This document shows, piece after piece, positions 30,837-39,310 of a stretch of DNA of 64,000 nt. Made by a program: the position numbers and the translations under genes. This DNA comes from Citrobacter amalonaticus (GTDB lineage Bacteria; Pseudomonadota; Gammaproteobacteria; Enterobacterales; Enterobacteriaceae). Positions within the stretch are counted from its first letter, which is position 1; each line of letters opens with the position of its first letter. The stretch covers positions 907,169 to 971,168 of the forward strand of contig NZ_PQMB01000002.1 of assembly GCF_002918555.1 (NCBI RefSeq), in the 5' to 3' direction. A model generated the notes under the pieces. The model saw only the letters and a list, made by a program, of their open reading frames with translations. It was not told the DNA's origin and did not search any database.

Positions 30837-30947
30837 TTATGATGCATCGAGGCGGCAACGGAATGCGTCCCTGAGGCTTACGCAAATAAGCGATCGGGAC
30901 GCGTGACGACAGCCAGCAAAGAAGCAGCCTGAAAAGTGACGTGTATA
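30837..30947. repeat. ERIC-type repeat upstream of uspG
   Basis: The left end ATGCATCGAGGCGGCAACGG matches the left end of the copy at 63.5 kb. The centre is the ERIC palindrome form GTCCCTGAGGCTTACGCAAA... and the right end (CCTGAAAAGTGACGTGTATA) matches the ERIC terminus. It ends 4 bases before the AAGGAG ribosome site of uspG, so it lies in the 5' UTR or promoter of that gene. Confidence 0.75.
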
Positions 30948-30964
30948 ACAAGGAGAGAACGCTT

Positions 30965-31393
30965 ATGTACAACACTATCATTATGCCTGTTGATGTTTTT
31001 GAAATGGAGCTGAGCGACAAGGCTGTCCGTCATGCAGAGTTTCTGGCACAAGATAAAGGCGTGATTCATCTGCTGCATGTGCTTCCAGGCTCTGCCAGCT
31101 TAAGCCTGCATCGGTTTGCCGCTGACGTTCGCCGCTTTGAAGAACACCTGCAACATGAAGCGGAAACGCGTCTGCAAACGATGGCTGGTCACTTTAATAT
31201 TGATCCATCACGAATTAAGCAACATGTCCGCTTCGGCAGCGTGCGGGATGTCGTCAACGAGCTGGGCGAAGAGCTGAAGGCGGATGTGGTGGTGATTGGC
31301 TCTCGCAATCCGTCAATCACGACGCATCTGCTGGGTTCAAACGCTTCCAGCGTCGTTCGCCATGCCACCCTGCCGGTGCTGGTTGTTCGTTAA
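30965..31393 (+). CDS. uspG: Universal stress protein UspG (UP12)
   Basis: A 142-residue universal stress protein, near identical to E. coli UspG. The ATP-binding pattern is visible: IIMPVD at the N-terminus and [33 protein letters not shown] (G-2x-G-9x-G-S/T type) at the C-terminus. In E. coli the protein is linked to adhesion/motility balance and to autophosphorylation. The start ATG 30965 follows AAGGAGAG. Confidence 0.94.
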   Translation: MYNTIIMPVDVFEMELSDKAVRHAEFLAQDKGVIHLLHVLPGSASLSLHRFAADVRRFEEHLQHEAETRLQTMAGHFNIDPSRIKQHVRFGSVRDVVNELGEELKADVVVIGSRNPSITTHLLGSNASSVVRHATLPVLVVR

Positions 31394-31407
31394 ATCGCAT
31401 TATGCAG

Positions 31408-31445
31408 ATAAAAAAACACCGCCTGTAATTAGCAGGCGGTGTTTG
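31408..31445. terminator. Bidirectional terminator, uspG / ahpF
   Basis: A perfect 12-bp stem (AAACACCGCCTG / CAGGCGGTGTTT, 31414-31425 and 31433-31444) with a 7-base loop lies between two convergent genes, with an A-run on its left side. Confidence 0.82.
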
Positions 31446-31468
31446 CAGGTGTGTAGTCTTGCTTCTTT

Positions 31469-33034
31469 TTATGCTGTTTTGGTGCGAATCAGATAGTCGA
31501 ATGAACTCAGGGAAGCTTTCGCGCCTTCTCCGGTCGCAATGATAATCTGTTTGTACGGTACGGTTGTGCAGTCACCCGCCGCAAATACGCCTTTCACGCT
31601 GGTTTCACATTTCGCATCGATGATAATCTCACCCATGCGGTTACGTTCAATAGCGCCTTCCAGCCAGGTCGTGTTTGGCAGCAGGCCAATCTGAACAAAA
31701 ATACCGGCCAGTTCTACGTTGTGAACATCGCCGCTCACGCGGTCGCGGTATTCAAGTCCAACCACCTTCGTCCCGTCACCTTTCACTTCGGTCGTCTGCG
31801 CATTCAGCACGATGTCGACGTTTTTCAGGCTGCGGAGTTTATCCTGCAGGACCTGATCCGCTTTCATTTCTGGCGCAAACTCCAGCAAGGTGACATGTTC
31901 AACGATACCCGCCAGGTCGATAGCCGCTTCAACACCGGAGTTCCCGCCGCCGATGACCGCCACGCGCTTGCCTTTAAACAGCGGGCCATCGCAGTGCGGG
32001 CAGTAGGTGACGCCTTTAGTACGATACTGATCTTCACCCGGGACGTTCATGTTGCGCCATTTCGCGCCGGTGGCAATGATAATGCTGCGCGCTTTCAGCA
32101 CTGCGCCGGAAGCGGTTTCAATCTGGTGCAGCCCACCTTCCACCGCAGCCGGAACCAGCTTGCTGGCGCTCTGGCTGTCGATCACATCCACATCGTAATC
32201 GCTGACGTGCGCCTTCAGCGCGCCTGCCAGTTTCTGGCCTTCGGTTTTCGGCACAGAGATGTAGTTTTCGATATCGACGGTATCCAGTACCTGGCCGCCA
32301 AAGCGTTCGCCCATCAGACCAGTACGAATCCCTTTACGTGCAGAGTAAACCGCCGCTGCCGCACCCGCCGGGCCGGAGCCGACAATCAGCACGTCATACG
32401 CTTCGCGCTTGTTCAGCGCTTCCGCTGCGCGTTTTTCCGCACCGGTATCCACTTTCGCGACGATTTCCGTCAGGGTCATACGGCCCTGCCCAAACTCCTG
32501 ACCATTCATGAAGACCGCCGGAACGCCCATCACGTTGCGATCGGTGATTTCGTTCTGGAAGGTACCGCCATCAATCGCCGTGTGTTTAATGCGCGGGTTC
32601 AGCACCGCCATCAGGTTCAGCGCCTGCACCACGTCCGGGCAGTTATGGCAGGAGAGTGAGTAATAGGTTTCGAACTCAAAATCACCGTCGATATCGCGGA
32701 TCTGCTCCAGCAGGCTCTGCGCCTCTTTTGACGGATGACCGCCGGTCCACAGCAGCGCCAGTACCAGGGAGGTAAATTCGTGTCCCAGCGGAGAACCGGC
32801 AAAGCGCGGCCCCTGGTGAGAACCTGGGTTAGCGATCAGGAAAGACGGCTTGCGTACTGCCAGGCTGTTATCTTCTTTGAAGGTCACTTTCGGTGACAGT
32901 TCGGCGATCTCCGCCAGCAGTTCCTTGATCTCTGCCGATTTAGCGCTGTCGTCCAGCGTGGCAATCAACTCAACAGGTTTGGTCAGTTTCTCAAGGTAGG
33001 CCTTGAGCTGGGTTTTCATGTTAGTGTCGAGCAT
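31469..33034 (-). CDS. ahpF: Alkyl hydroperoxide reductase F subunit
   Basis: AhpF is the NADH:peroxiredoxin oxidoreductase that recycles AhpC. The 521-residue flavoprotein has an N-terminal double thioredoxin-like domain with CHNC near residues 129-132, an FAD domain ([21 protein letters not shown]) and the redox pair CPHC near 345-348, then an NADH motif ([14 protein letters not shown]). I use the start at 33034 ([10 protein letters not shown]) to match E. coli; 11 more codons are open upstream. It lies 239 bp downstream of ahpC, behind a terminator and a repeat. Confidence 0.96.
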   Translation of the reverse strand: MLDTNMKTQLKAYLEKLTKPVELIATLDDSAKSAEIKELLAEIAELSPKVTFKEDNSLAVRKPSFLIANPGSHQGPRFAGSPLGHEFTSLVLALLWTGGHPSKEAQSLLEQIRDIDGDFEFETYYSLSCHNCPDVVQALNLMAVLNPRIKHTAIDGGTFQNEITDRNVMGVPAVFMNGQEFGQGRMTLTEIVAKVDTGAEKRAAEALNKREAYDVLIVGSGPAGAAAAVYSARKGIRTGLMGERFGGQVLDTVDIENYISVPKTEGQKLAGALKAHVSDYDVDVIDSQSASKLVPAAVEGGLHQIETASGAVLKARSIIIATGAKWRNMNVPGEDQYRTKGVTYCPHCDGPLFKGKRVAVIGGGNSGVEAAIDLAGIVEHVTLLEFAPEMKADQVLQDKLRSLKNVDIVLNAQTTEVKGDGTKVVGLEYRDRVSGDVHNVELAGIFVQIGLLPNTTWLEGAIERNRMGEIIIDAKCETSVKGVFAAGDCTTVPYKQIIIATGEGAKASLSSFDYLIRTKTA

Positions 33035-33113
33035 TCTTCTTCCCTCTCTAAAAACGTCATCATGCAAGCTGCCTTATTCGGGCTGCCTGAATGCAACTTG
33101 CATCATGGTGCTG

Positions 33114-33138
33114 GAAAAAACGGGTGCCGCGCACCCGC
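33114..33138 (-). terminator. Terminator between ahpC and ahpF
   Basis: On the minus strand GCGGGTGC, a 3-base loop and GCACCCG (33121-33137) are followed by TTTTTT (33115-33120). It lies between the ahpC stop and the ahpF start, so it should limit readthrough into ahpF. Confidence 0.75.
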
Positions 33139-33139
33139 T

Positions 33140-33270
33140 TAAGAATGAATTCGCACGTATTTCGCGTTACAGGAAGGCGGCTAGCTTCTGAATCCCCGGA
33201 CGCTTACATCAGTAAGCGTCCGGGGTGATTAAACGTAGCCAACGCACCTGTTGCACGAAAGACACAGCGA
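33140..33270. repeat. ERIC repeat between ahpC and ahpF
   Basis: This copy has the classic ERIC core: GAATCCCCGGACGCTTACAT at 33189-33208, then AGTAAGCGTCCGGGGTGA, followed by GTAGCCAACGCACCTG. The outer left part (TTTCGCGTTACAGGAAGGCGG) resembles the left end of the copy at 7.75 kb. It ends a few bases from the ahpC stop. Confidence 0.85.
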
Positions 33271-33273
33271 ATT

Positions 33274-33837
33274 TTAGATTTTGCCAACCAGGTCTAAAGA
33301 TGGAGCCAGCGTCGCTTCACCTTCTTTCCACTTAGCCGGGCACACTTCGCCTGGGTGGGAAGCAACATACTGAGCCGCTTTGATTTTACGCAGCAGGTCA
33401 GATGCGTCACGGCCAATACCTTCAGCGGTAACTTCGATCGCCTGGATGATGCCCTGCGGGTCAACAACAAAGGTGGCGCGGTCAGCCAGACCTTCATCTT
33501 CACGCATGTTGTCGAAGTTACGGGTCAGGGCGCCGGTCGGGTCGCCGATCATCGCATATTTGATTTTAGCGATGGTGTCAGAGCTGCTGTGCCATGCTTT
33601 GTGAGTAAAGTGGGTGTCGGTGGAAACTGAGTAAACGTCTACGCCCAGTTTCTGCAGTTCTTCGTAATGGTCTGCAACGTCGCCCAGTTCAGTCGGGCAT
33701 ACGAAAGTAAAGTCAGCCGGATAGAAGAAGAAGACGCTCCAACGGCCTTCGGTATCTTTCTCAGTGACTTCGATGAATTCACCGTTTTTGAACGCCTGGT
33801 TTTTGAAAGGTTTAATTTTAGTATTAATCAAGGACAT
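33274..33837 (-). CDS. ahpC: Alkyl hydroperoxide reductase peroxiredoxin AhpC
   Basis: AhpC is the main scavenger of endogenous H2O2 and organic peroxides. The 187-residue typical 2-Cys peroxiredoxin has the peroxidatic C47 in [11 protein letters not shown] and the resolving C166 in GEVCPAKW. It is divergent from dsbG. OxyR control is known for the family, but I did not delineate an operator. Confidence 0.98.
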   Translation of the reverse strand: MSLINTKIKPFKNQAFKNGEFIEVTEKDTEGRWSVFFFYPADFTFVCPTELGDVADHYEELQKLGVDVYSVSTDTHFTHKAWHSSSDTIAKIKYAMIGDPTGALTRNFDNMREDEGLADRATFVVDPQGIIQAIEVTAEGIGRDASDLLRKIKAAQYVASHPGEVCPAKWKEGEATLAPSLDLVGKI

Positions 33838-34223
33838 CTGTACTTCCTCCGTGTTTTCGTTGAGGAGTAAGTTAACGAAATTTCTTTGCCAGGGCTAATG
33901 CGTTTCCTTTATCAAATCAATAAGCGTTAACTAACAACCAACGTAAGACAGCTTTAGTGAACCGTAAGCCGCAGCAATGCGACCAAAGTAAAAAGGGCCC
34001 CCTTAACAGGCGGCCCCATTACCTGAACTACCCGTGGGTAACTTCAGCGCCAGCAAGCTGGCTAAGTGTTGCGCTCTACATTACCTTAACAAAGGCTGTA
34101 ACAGCGGAAAGGATTACAACACCCCACTCACGAAAGGGCAATGTTCCCGGATGAGATCTTGCCTATGGCTGTAATAGGCTCAGCCATACATCCCAATTCC
34201 GCATTGATTTATAAGGAAAAATA
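33838..34223. promoter_or_regulatory. Divergent control region, ahpC / dsbG
   Basis: The 386-bp gap contains the ahpC leader, with TTCCTCCGT next to its start (ribosome site on the minus strand), a GC-rich stretch around 33990-34020, and the dsbG ribosome site AAGGAAAA at 34211-34218. In E. coli OxyR controls both flanking genes. I see no coding frame here and could not mark an OxyR site with confidence. Confidence 0.4.
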
Positions 34224-34973
34224 ATGTTTAAACGAAGTCTGCTGCTGCTCACCCTTTTTCCACTTGTCACCTTTGCCGAAGCGTTACCCGCCCCGGTGAA
34301 AGCTATCGAAAAGCAAGGGATTACCATTATCAAATCGTTCGATGCCCCAGGAGGAATGAAGGGGTATCTGGGTAAATATCAGGACATGGGCGTGACCATC
34401 TATATGACTCCAGACGGTAAACAGGCTATCTCTGGCTATATGTATGATGAAAAAGGGAAAAACCTGAGTAACGCGCTCATTGAAAAAGAGATTTACGCCC
34501 CTGCCGGACGTGAATTGTGGCAGCAGATGGAGAAAGCGTCATGGCTTCCCGATGGTAAAAAAGACGCACCGATCGTTCTGTATGTTTTCGCCGATCCCTT
34601 CTGCCCTTACTGTACGCAGTTCTGGCAGCAAGCGCGTCCGTGGGTTGATTCTGGTAAAGTCCAGTTGCGCACGTTGCTGGTTGGCGTAATCAAACCAGAA
34701 AGCCCGATGGTCGCCGCCGCCATTTTATCGACGAAAGATCCTGCCAAAACCTGGCATGACTATGAGGCTTCCGGCGGCAAGCTGAAGCTCAACGTGCCTG
34801 CATCCGTTCCGCCTGAACAGATGAAAGCTATCAATATGAACCAGAAGATCATGGATGACCTGGGAGCAAACGCGACCCCCGCCATTTATTACATGGACAA
34901 AGAAAAGATGTTACAGCAGGTTGTGGGGTTGCCTGACAAAGAACAATTTAATGTAATGATGGGTAACAAATAA
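34224..34973 (+). CDS. dsbG: Periplasmic disulfide isomerase/reductase DsbG
   Basis: DsbG is a DsbC-like V-shaped dimer that keeps single periplasmic cysteines reduced, protecting them from sulfenylation. The 249-residue precursor has a signal peptide (cut near residue 18), an N-terminal dimerisation domain and a thioredoxin domain with the active C127-P-Y-C130. The cis-proline side is in [10 protein letters not shown]. It is one residue longer than in E. coli. Confidence 0.95.
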   Translation: MFKRSLLLLTLFPLVTFAEALPAPVKAIEKQGITIIKSFDAPGGMKGYLGKYQDMGVTIYMTPDGKQAISGYMYDEKGKNLSNALIEKEIYAPAGRELWQQMEKASWLPDGKKDAPIVLYVFADPFCPYCTQFWQQARPWVDSGKVQLRTLLVGVIKPESPMVAAAILSTKDPAKTWHDYEASGGKLKLNVPASVPPEQMKAINMNQKIMDDLGANATPAIYYMDKEKMLQQVVGLPDKEQFNVMMGNK

Positions 34974-34984
34974 GCCACAAGATG

Positions 34985-35016
34985 AGGTGATTGTTTTTTA
35001 TTTTTAACAGTCACCT
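34985..35016 (+). terminator. Hairpin terminator after dsbG
   Basis: An 11-bp stem (AGGTGATTGTT / AACAGTCACCT, one T-G pair) with a T-rich 10-base loop starts 12 bases after the dsbG stop. No strong T-run follows. Confidence 0.5.
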
Positions 35017-35169
35017 TTCCGCATTGCTCCCGACCTTACATCATGGTGAGATGCTATTTTAGCCATACTAAAAATCCATTTATTTTTTGATCCACCCGTA
35101 TCCGAAAAGTGCAAAAAAACATTAACAACGCTGGATAATTAAGCAAAATAAATAATATTCGAGAGAAAA

Positions 35170-36012
35170 TGGCTTATATCTGTAAACGGAAAAACCCGCT
35201 TTCAATCAACTTCTCCTCCTCGGGTATATTTTCTGTCATCAGCAAGATGGCTGAAATGCTGTGCATAACGCCATCGGCAGTGAGTCGGTCATTGCCGGGC
35301 GTGTGTAGACTATTAATTTACGCGCCACAACAAGGGTATTATACCGATCGCGGCAAGCATCACCTCACATTAATGCTTTGAGAATAACCTGAATAATCTG
35401 CAACGCCGCCCCGCATTACAGATAACACCATCCCTGAAGAAAAAGGTCATAGGCATAACTTAATCGTGCCGGTTGATATGATGAAATTAATCCATCAGGC
35501 GCGTACCTGTCTGATATTGAGATTAAACCCGGTGAAGCCTCCCCCCGGAAACACCGACGAGCTTTAGCATATCGTAGCGCGCCAACCTCCGCGCAGCCAC
35601 GCGGATCAACAGCCTCTGCAGTTTGTCTGCCCGAACCCGTCCTTGTCTGTACCCGTAATCACCCACGCTTATCTGCCCCGGTTTCTTCAGAAGATTTTTT
35701 TGCAGGAAAAATGTCTCCTGATAACCCGTCCTGCAACGGGTATTTAAAATTTCCAGGCCAGCGCAGGTTTACAGTCTGCGAAAGAAAATACAGTTCAGAA
35801 GCACCTCGCGTATTTTATTATTTGTCCTCTTTCAGTAACTGACCTGGCTGGAATGCTCCCTGAATCGCCGTCAATTTTTATAAAAATTTAATCAAGCGCA
35901 AGCCGGTGAAACGTTCCCATTACACCACCCTCATCTCTTTTATATTTAATGCACAATCGAGCACCTCTTTAAAATATCAGTTTTACAGATTTTATTGATA
36001 AAGGAGAACGGC
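35170..36012 (+). pseudogene. ybdO: Decayed LysR-family regulator (ybdO remnant)
   Basis: The stretch between dsbG and ybdN is where E. coli has the LysR gene ybdO, and pieces of its product remain in several frames. The helix-turn-helix survives as ISKMAEMLCITPSAVSRSL (about 35238-35295). A piece in the +1 frame, FTRHNKGIIPIAASITSH (35317-35370), matches the residues that normally follow. A middle piece, MMKLIHQART, lies near 35480-35510. The C-terminal part is at about 35835-36000 (VTDLAGMLPESPSIFIKI, later NISFTDFIDK), with stop codons inside. Many frameshifts and stops make it nonfunctional. Confidence 0.75.
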
Positions 36013-36193
36013 CTCTAAATACCTCATCACTCTAATAATTAATAAACGAATTATTCATAAATCAAATTAATCAAAATAAAAACATTACCGCAATCAATAC
36101 AATTAAATATTGCAAACAATCAATTAATTAGACTATCTTATAGGTTGATAATTATTAAGCACTATCGGGTTAACGTTCAGGGATAACCTTTAG

Positions 36194-37417
36194 ATGTCTG
36201 TTTATAAAATTCCACTCAATCAAAACGTTTTGGAAGCCGCTCAGGAGCGTATAACGTGGACGTTAAAGAATCTGCCTCGGGTATGCGTCTCATTTTCTGG
36301 CGGTAAGGACTCCGGATTAATGCTGCATCTGACCGCCACGCTGGCGCGTCAGTTAAACAAAAAAATCAATATATTATTTATTGACTGGGAAGCGCAGTTC
36401 TCCTGTACGATCGACTATGTTCAGACCTTACGTGACTATTATTCCGATGTTGTCGATAATTTTTATTGGGTCGCATTGCCATTAACGACTCAAAATTCCC
36501 TTTCACAGTTTCAACCGGAATGGCAATGCTGGGAGCCAGGAACCGACTGGGTTCGCCAGCCTCCCGCAGATGCTATTACCGATCCCGCATTCTTCCCCTT
36601 TTATCATTACGGTATGACGTTCGAGCAGTTCGTTCGTGATTTTGCAGACTGGTTTTCAGAAAAACGTCCGGCTGGAATGCTGGTAGGTATCCGGGCTGAT
36701 GAATCATACAATCGGTTTATCGCCATCGCGAGTTCCCATAAGCAGCGCTTTGCCGATGATAAACCCTGGACGACAGCGGCGCCCGGTGGTCACACCTGGT
36801 ATATTTATCCCATCTATGACTGGAAGACCGCTGACATCTGGACCTGGTTTGCAAAAAGTAAACAACCCTGCAACCCATTGTACAATCTGATGTATCAGGC
36901 TGGAGTCCCCGCCCGCTACATGCGCATTTGCGAACCGTTCGGCCCCGAACAGCGTCAGGGACTGTGGCTATACCATGTCATTGAACCCGAGCGCTGGGCC
37001 ATGATGTGCGCACGCGTCAGCGGTGTGCGAAGCGGCGGTATTTACGCCGGCCAGGATAACCACTTTTATGGTCACCGTAAGATCTTAAAGCCGGAACATT
37101 TAGAGTGGAATGAATACGCAATGCTGTTACTTAACAGTATGCCGGAGCATACCGCTGAGCATTATCGCAACAAAATCGCTGTCTATTTACAGTGGTACAA
37201 GAAAAAGGGGATGGACGATATTCCCCAGACGCAGCAAGGCGACATTGGCTCCAAAGATATCCCGTCCTGGCGACGTATCTGTAAGGTACTGCTGAATAAT
37301 GATTACTGGTGCCGGGCTCTGTCGTTCAGTCCTACAAAACCCAAAAGTTACCAACGTTACAACGAACGAATGAAAGAAAAACGTAAGGAATGGGGGATAC
37401 TATGCAGCAACGATTAA
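36194..37417 (+). CDS. ybdN: PAPS reductase-like ATPase YbdN (IbrA family)
   Basis: A 407-residue protein of the phosphoadenosine phosphosulfate reductase superfamily with a PP-loop, VSFSGGKDSGLML (about residues 32-44), and a C-terminal DUF3440-type region. It resembles E. coli YbdN and IbrA, which with IbrB activates immunoglobulin-binding eib genes. The enzymatic reaction is unknown. The PP-loop suggests adenylation or sulfur chemistry, as in DndC-like proteins, but that is an inference. It overlaps ybdM by 16 bp, so the two act as a pair. The upstream 180 bp is very AT-rich. Confidence 0.85.
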   Translation: MSVYKIPLNQNVLEAAQERITWTLKNLPRVCVSFSGGKDSGLMLHLTATLARQLNKKINILFIDWEAQFSCTIDYVQTLRDYYSDVVDNFYWVALPLTTQNSLSQFQPEWQCWEPGTDWVRQPPADAITDPAFFPFYHYGMTFEQFVRDFADWFSEKRPAGMLVGIRADESYNRFIAIASSHKQRFADDKPWTTAAPGGHTWYIYPIYDWKTADIWTWFAKSKQPCNPLYNLMYQAGVPARYMRICEPFGPEQRQGLWLYHVIEPERWAMMCARVSGVRSGGIYAGQDNHFYGHRKILKPEHLEWNEYAMLLLNSMPEHTAEHYRNKIAVYLQWYKKKGMDDIPQTQQGDIGSKDIPSWRRICKVLLNNDYWCRALSFSPTKPKSYQRYNERMKEKRKEWGILCSND

Positions 37418-38019
37418 CACAGGAGTTAATCCGCTTTCTCTCTGGATTATCCGAAGAAGACCGGATCAAGGCCATTAACGAATTTCGCATGGCGATTCAC
37501 AAAGTCAGCCCCTTTCGCAATGAACCTGTCGACTGCGTGCTGTGGGTTAAAAACGAGAACATTGCGCCCAACGACTATAACCCGAACAACGTCGCGCCAC
37601 CGGAGAAACGGTTATTGCTGAAGTCGATCGAGGCTGATGGATTTACTCAACCTATCGTCGTGTCACAATCCAGCGCCGGATCGTATGAAATTATTGATGG
37701 TTTTCATCGTCATGAATTAGGTAAAGGCAAAGCGGTCCTGAAGTCCCGTCTGAAAGGTTACCTGCCCGTCACCTGCCTGGAAAGAACGCGGCACGAACGT
37801 ATTGCCGCCACCATTCGCCATAATCGGGCGCGTGGCCGCCATCAGATCCATGCCATGTCAGAAATCGTTCGCGAGCTCGCGCAGCTGGGTTGGGACGATA
37901 ATAAAATTGGTAAAGAGCTGGGGATGGATGACGATGAAGTTTTACGTCTGAAACAGATCAACGGCCTGCAGGAGCTGTTTGCAGACCGTCGGTTCTCTAA
38001 AGCGTGGACGGTGAAATAA
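37402..38019 (+). CDS. ybdM: ParB/sulfiredoxin-fold protein YbdM (IbrB family)
   Basis: A 205-residue protein with a ParB N-terminal/sulfiredoxin-like domain: NDYNPNNVAPPEKRLLLKSI, then GFTQPIVV, IIDGFHRHELGK and RHNRARGRHQ. A helix-turn-helix-like C-terminal part follows (DDNKIGKELGMDDDEVLRLKQI). The GFHRH motif aligns with the ParB CTP/nucleotide-binding GxxR box. It is similar to IbrB. ATG 37402 with GGGGGA just upstream is the likely start, inside the 3' end of ybdN. Its stop abuts the stop of the convergent ybdL. Confidence 0.85.
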   Translation: MQQRLTQELIRFLSGLSEEDRIKAINEFRMAIHKVSPFRNEPVDCVLWVKNENIAPNDYNPNNVAPPEKRLLLKSIEADGFTQPIVVSQSSAGSYEIIDGFHRHELGKGKAVLKSRLKGYLPVTCLERTRHERIAATIRHNRARGRHQIHAMSEIVRELAQLGWDDNKIGKELGMDDDEVLRLKQINGLQELFADRRFSKAWTVK

Positions 38020-39180
38020 TCACAGCCTGCACAGGCGCTCTGCCGCCGCAAGTAGCGTCGACTCCTGTTTGGCGAAGCATAAACGAATCAGTTTATGCGG
38101 GAAGGGATCGGCGCAAAATACAGACAGCGGAATGGCTGCCACGCCATGTTCCTGCGTCAACCACTGACAAAACTCAACGTCATTGCGCGCGGACACCGCA
38201 CTATAATCCACCAGCAGGAAGTAAGTTCCTTCACATGGCAGAACCTCCAGCCGACTGTGACTCAGCGCATTGACCAGAATATCGCGTTTATTGCGGTAAA
38301 ATTCGGGTAAGTCCCGATAGTGTTCAGGTTCGGCGCGCAGCATATCCGCCAGCGCCAGCTGGGCGGGCGTGTTCACCGAGAACGTCAAATACTGATGCAC
38401 CTTACGCAGCTCTGCACTGATTGCTGCGGGCGCCACGCAGTATCCGACTTTCCAGCCGGTCATATGAAAGGTTTTACCAAACGACGACACGGCAACGGCG
38501 CGCTGGCGTAGTTCAGGGTGCGCAAGCACGCTGGCGTGCCCCCCCTGCGCAAAGTTGATATGTTCGTAAACCTCATCACTCAGCACATAAATTTCACGTT
38601 CGCCAATTGCCTGCCAGAGCGCGGCGAAATCCGCGTTGCGCCATACCGTGGCGCTCGGATTGTGTGGGGTGTTGAGGATAACCAGTCGCGTACGCTCGCT
38701 GAGCTGCGCGGAAAAATCCGCCCAGTTAACCCGAAAATGCGGCGGCTGAAGCGCAATACGCTTTAAAACACCGCCAGAAAGCGTAACCGCTGGCGCATAG
38801 CTGTCATAGCTTGGATCGAAGCAAATCACCTCATCGCCTTCACGTACCAGCGCGGTAATGGCAGCATACAGCGCTTCCGTAGCCCCTGCAGTCACGGTGA
38901 TCTCATGGTCAGGATCGGGTTTGTAACCATACAGTTGCGCCGTTTTGTCGGCGATAGCTTCACGCAGCGGCTGGACGCCCGTCATTGGAGCGTACTGATT
39001 TGCGCCCTGCGCGACGTGCCAGGCCAGACGTTCCTGTAAATAACGCGGCCCGTCAAAATCCGGGAAGCCCTGAGAAAGATTAATGGCCTGATGTTTCTGC
39101 GCCAGGGCGCTCATTTGCGTGAAGATGGTGGTACCGAGCGCGGGAAGCTTGCTTTGCGGAATCAGAGGATTATTACTCAT
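38020..39180 (-). CDS. ybdL: Methionine aminotransferase YbdL
   Basis: A 386-residue PLP aminotransferase that prefers methionine, histidine and phenylalanine as amino donors. Family features: NQYAPMTGVQPLREAIA, LNTPHNPSATVW, and the PLP lysine in SSFGKTFHMTGWKVGY (about residue 236). I start at MSNNPLIPQSK (39180) for the E. coli length; an upstream ATG at 39189 adds three residues. It diverges from ybdH with a MetJ-type operator between them, which fits a role in methionine metabolism. Confidence 0.92.
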   Translation of the reverse strand: MSNNPLIPQSKLPALGTTIFTQMSALAQKHQAINLSQGFPDFDGPRYLQERLAWHVAQGANQYAPMTGVQPLREAIADKTAQLYGYKPDPDHEITVTAGATEALYAAITALVREGDEVICFDPSYDSYAPAVTLSGGVLKRIALQPPHFRVNWADFSAQLSERTRLVILNTPHNPSATVWRNADFAALWQAIGEREIYVLSDEVYEHINFAQGGHASVLAHPELRQRAVAVSSFGKTFHMTGWKVGYCVAPAAISAELRKVHQYLTFSVNTPAQLALADMLRAEPEHYRDLPEFYRNKRDILVNALSHSRLEVLPCEGTYFLLVDYSAVSARNDVEFCQWLTQEHGVAAIPLSVFCADPFPHKLIRLCFAKQESTLLAAAERLCRL

Positions 39181-39246
39181 TTTTATCATGCCCGATGGTG
39201 TTGCGTGTTGATAGCACTATAACACGGTGTTAGTATTTGGCAATTA

Positions 39247-39262
39247 AGACGTTCAGACGTCT
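39247..39262. promoter_or_regulatory. Tandem MetJ boxes (ybdL / ybdH)
   Basis: Two adjacent 8-bp met boxes, AGACGTTC and AGACGTCT. The second is a perfect match to the MetJ consensus and the first has two differences. They lie in the 130-bp divergent gap between ybdL and ybdH, so MetJ with S-adenosylmethionine could repress both genes. Confidence 0.8.
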
Positions 39263-39310
39263 ATATATAAAGTACCTGCATGGACAGGACAGCCATAAGG
39301 ACAACACAAC

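Noticed and set aside
31721-32659. 312-codon open frame on the plus strand
   Set aside because: It lies wholly antisense to ahpF, which has clear redox motifs. Long antisense frames are common opposite GC-rich genes, and the translation shows no recognisable domain.
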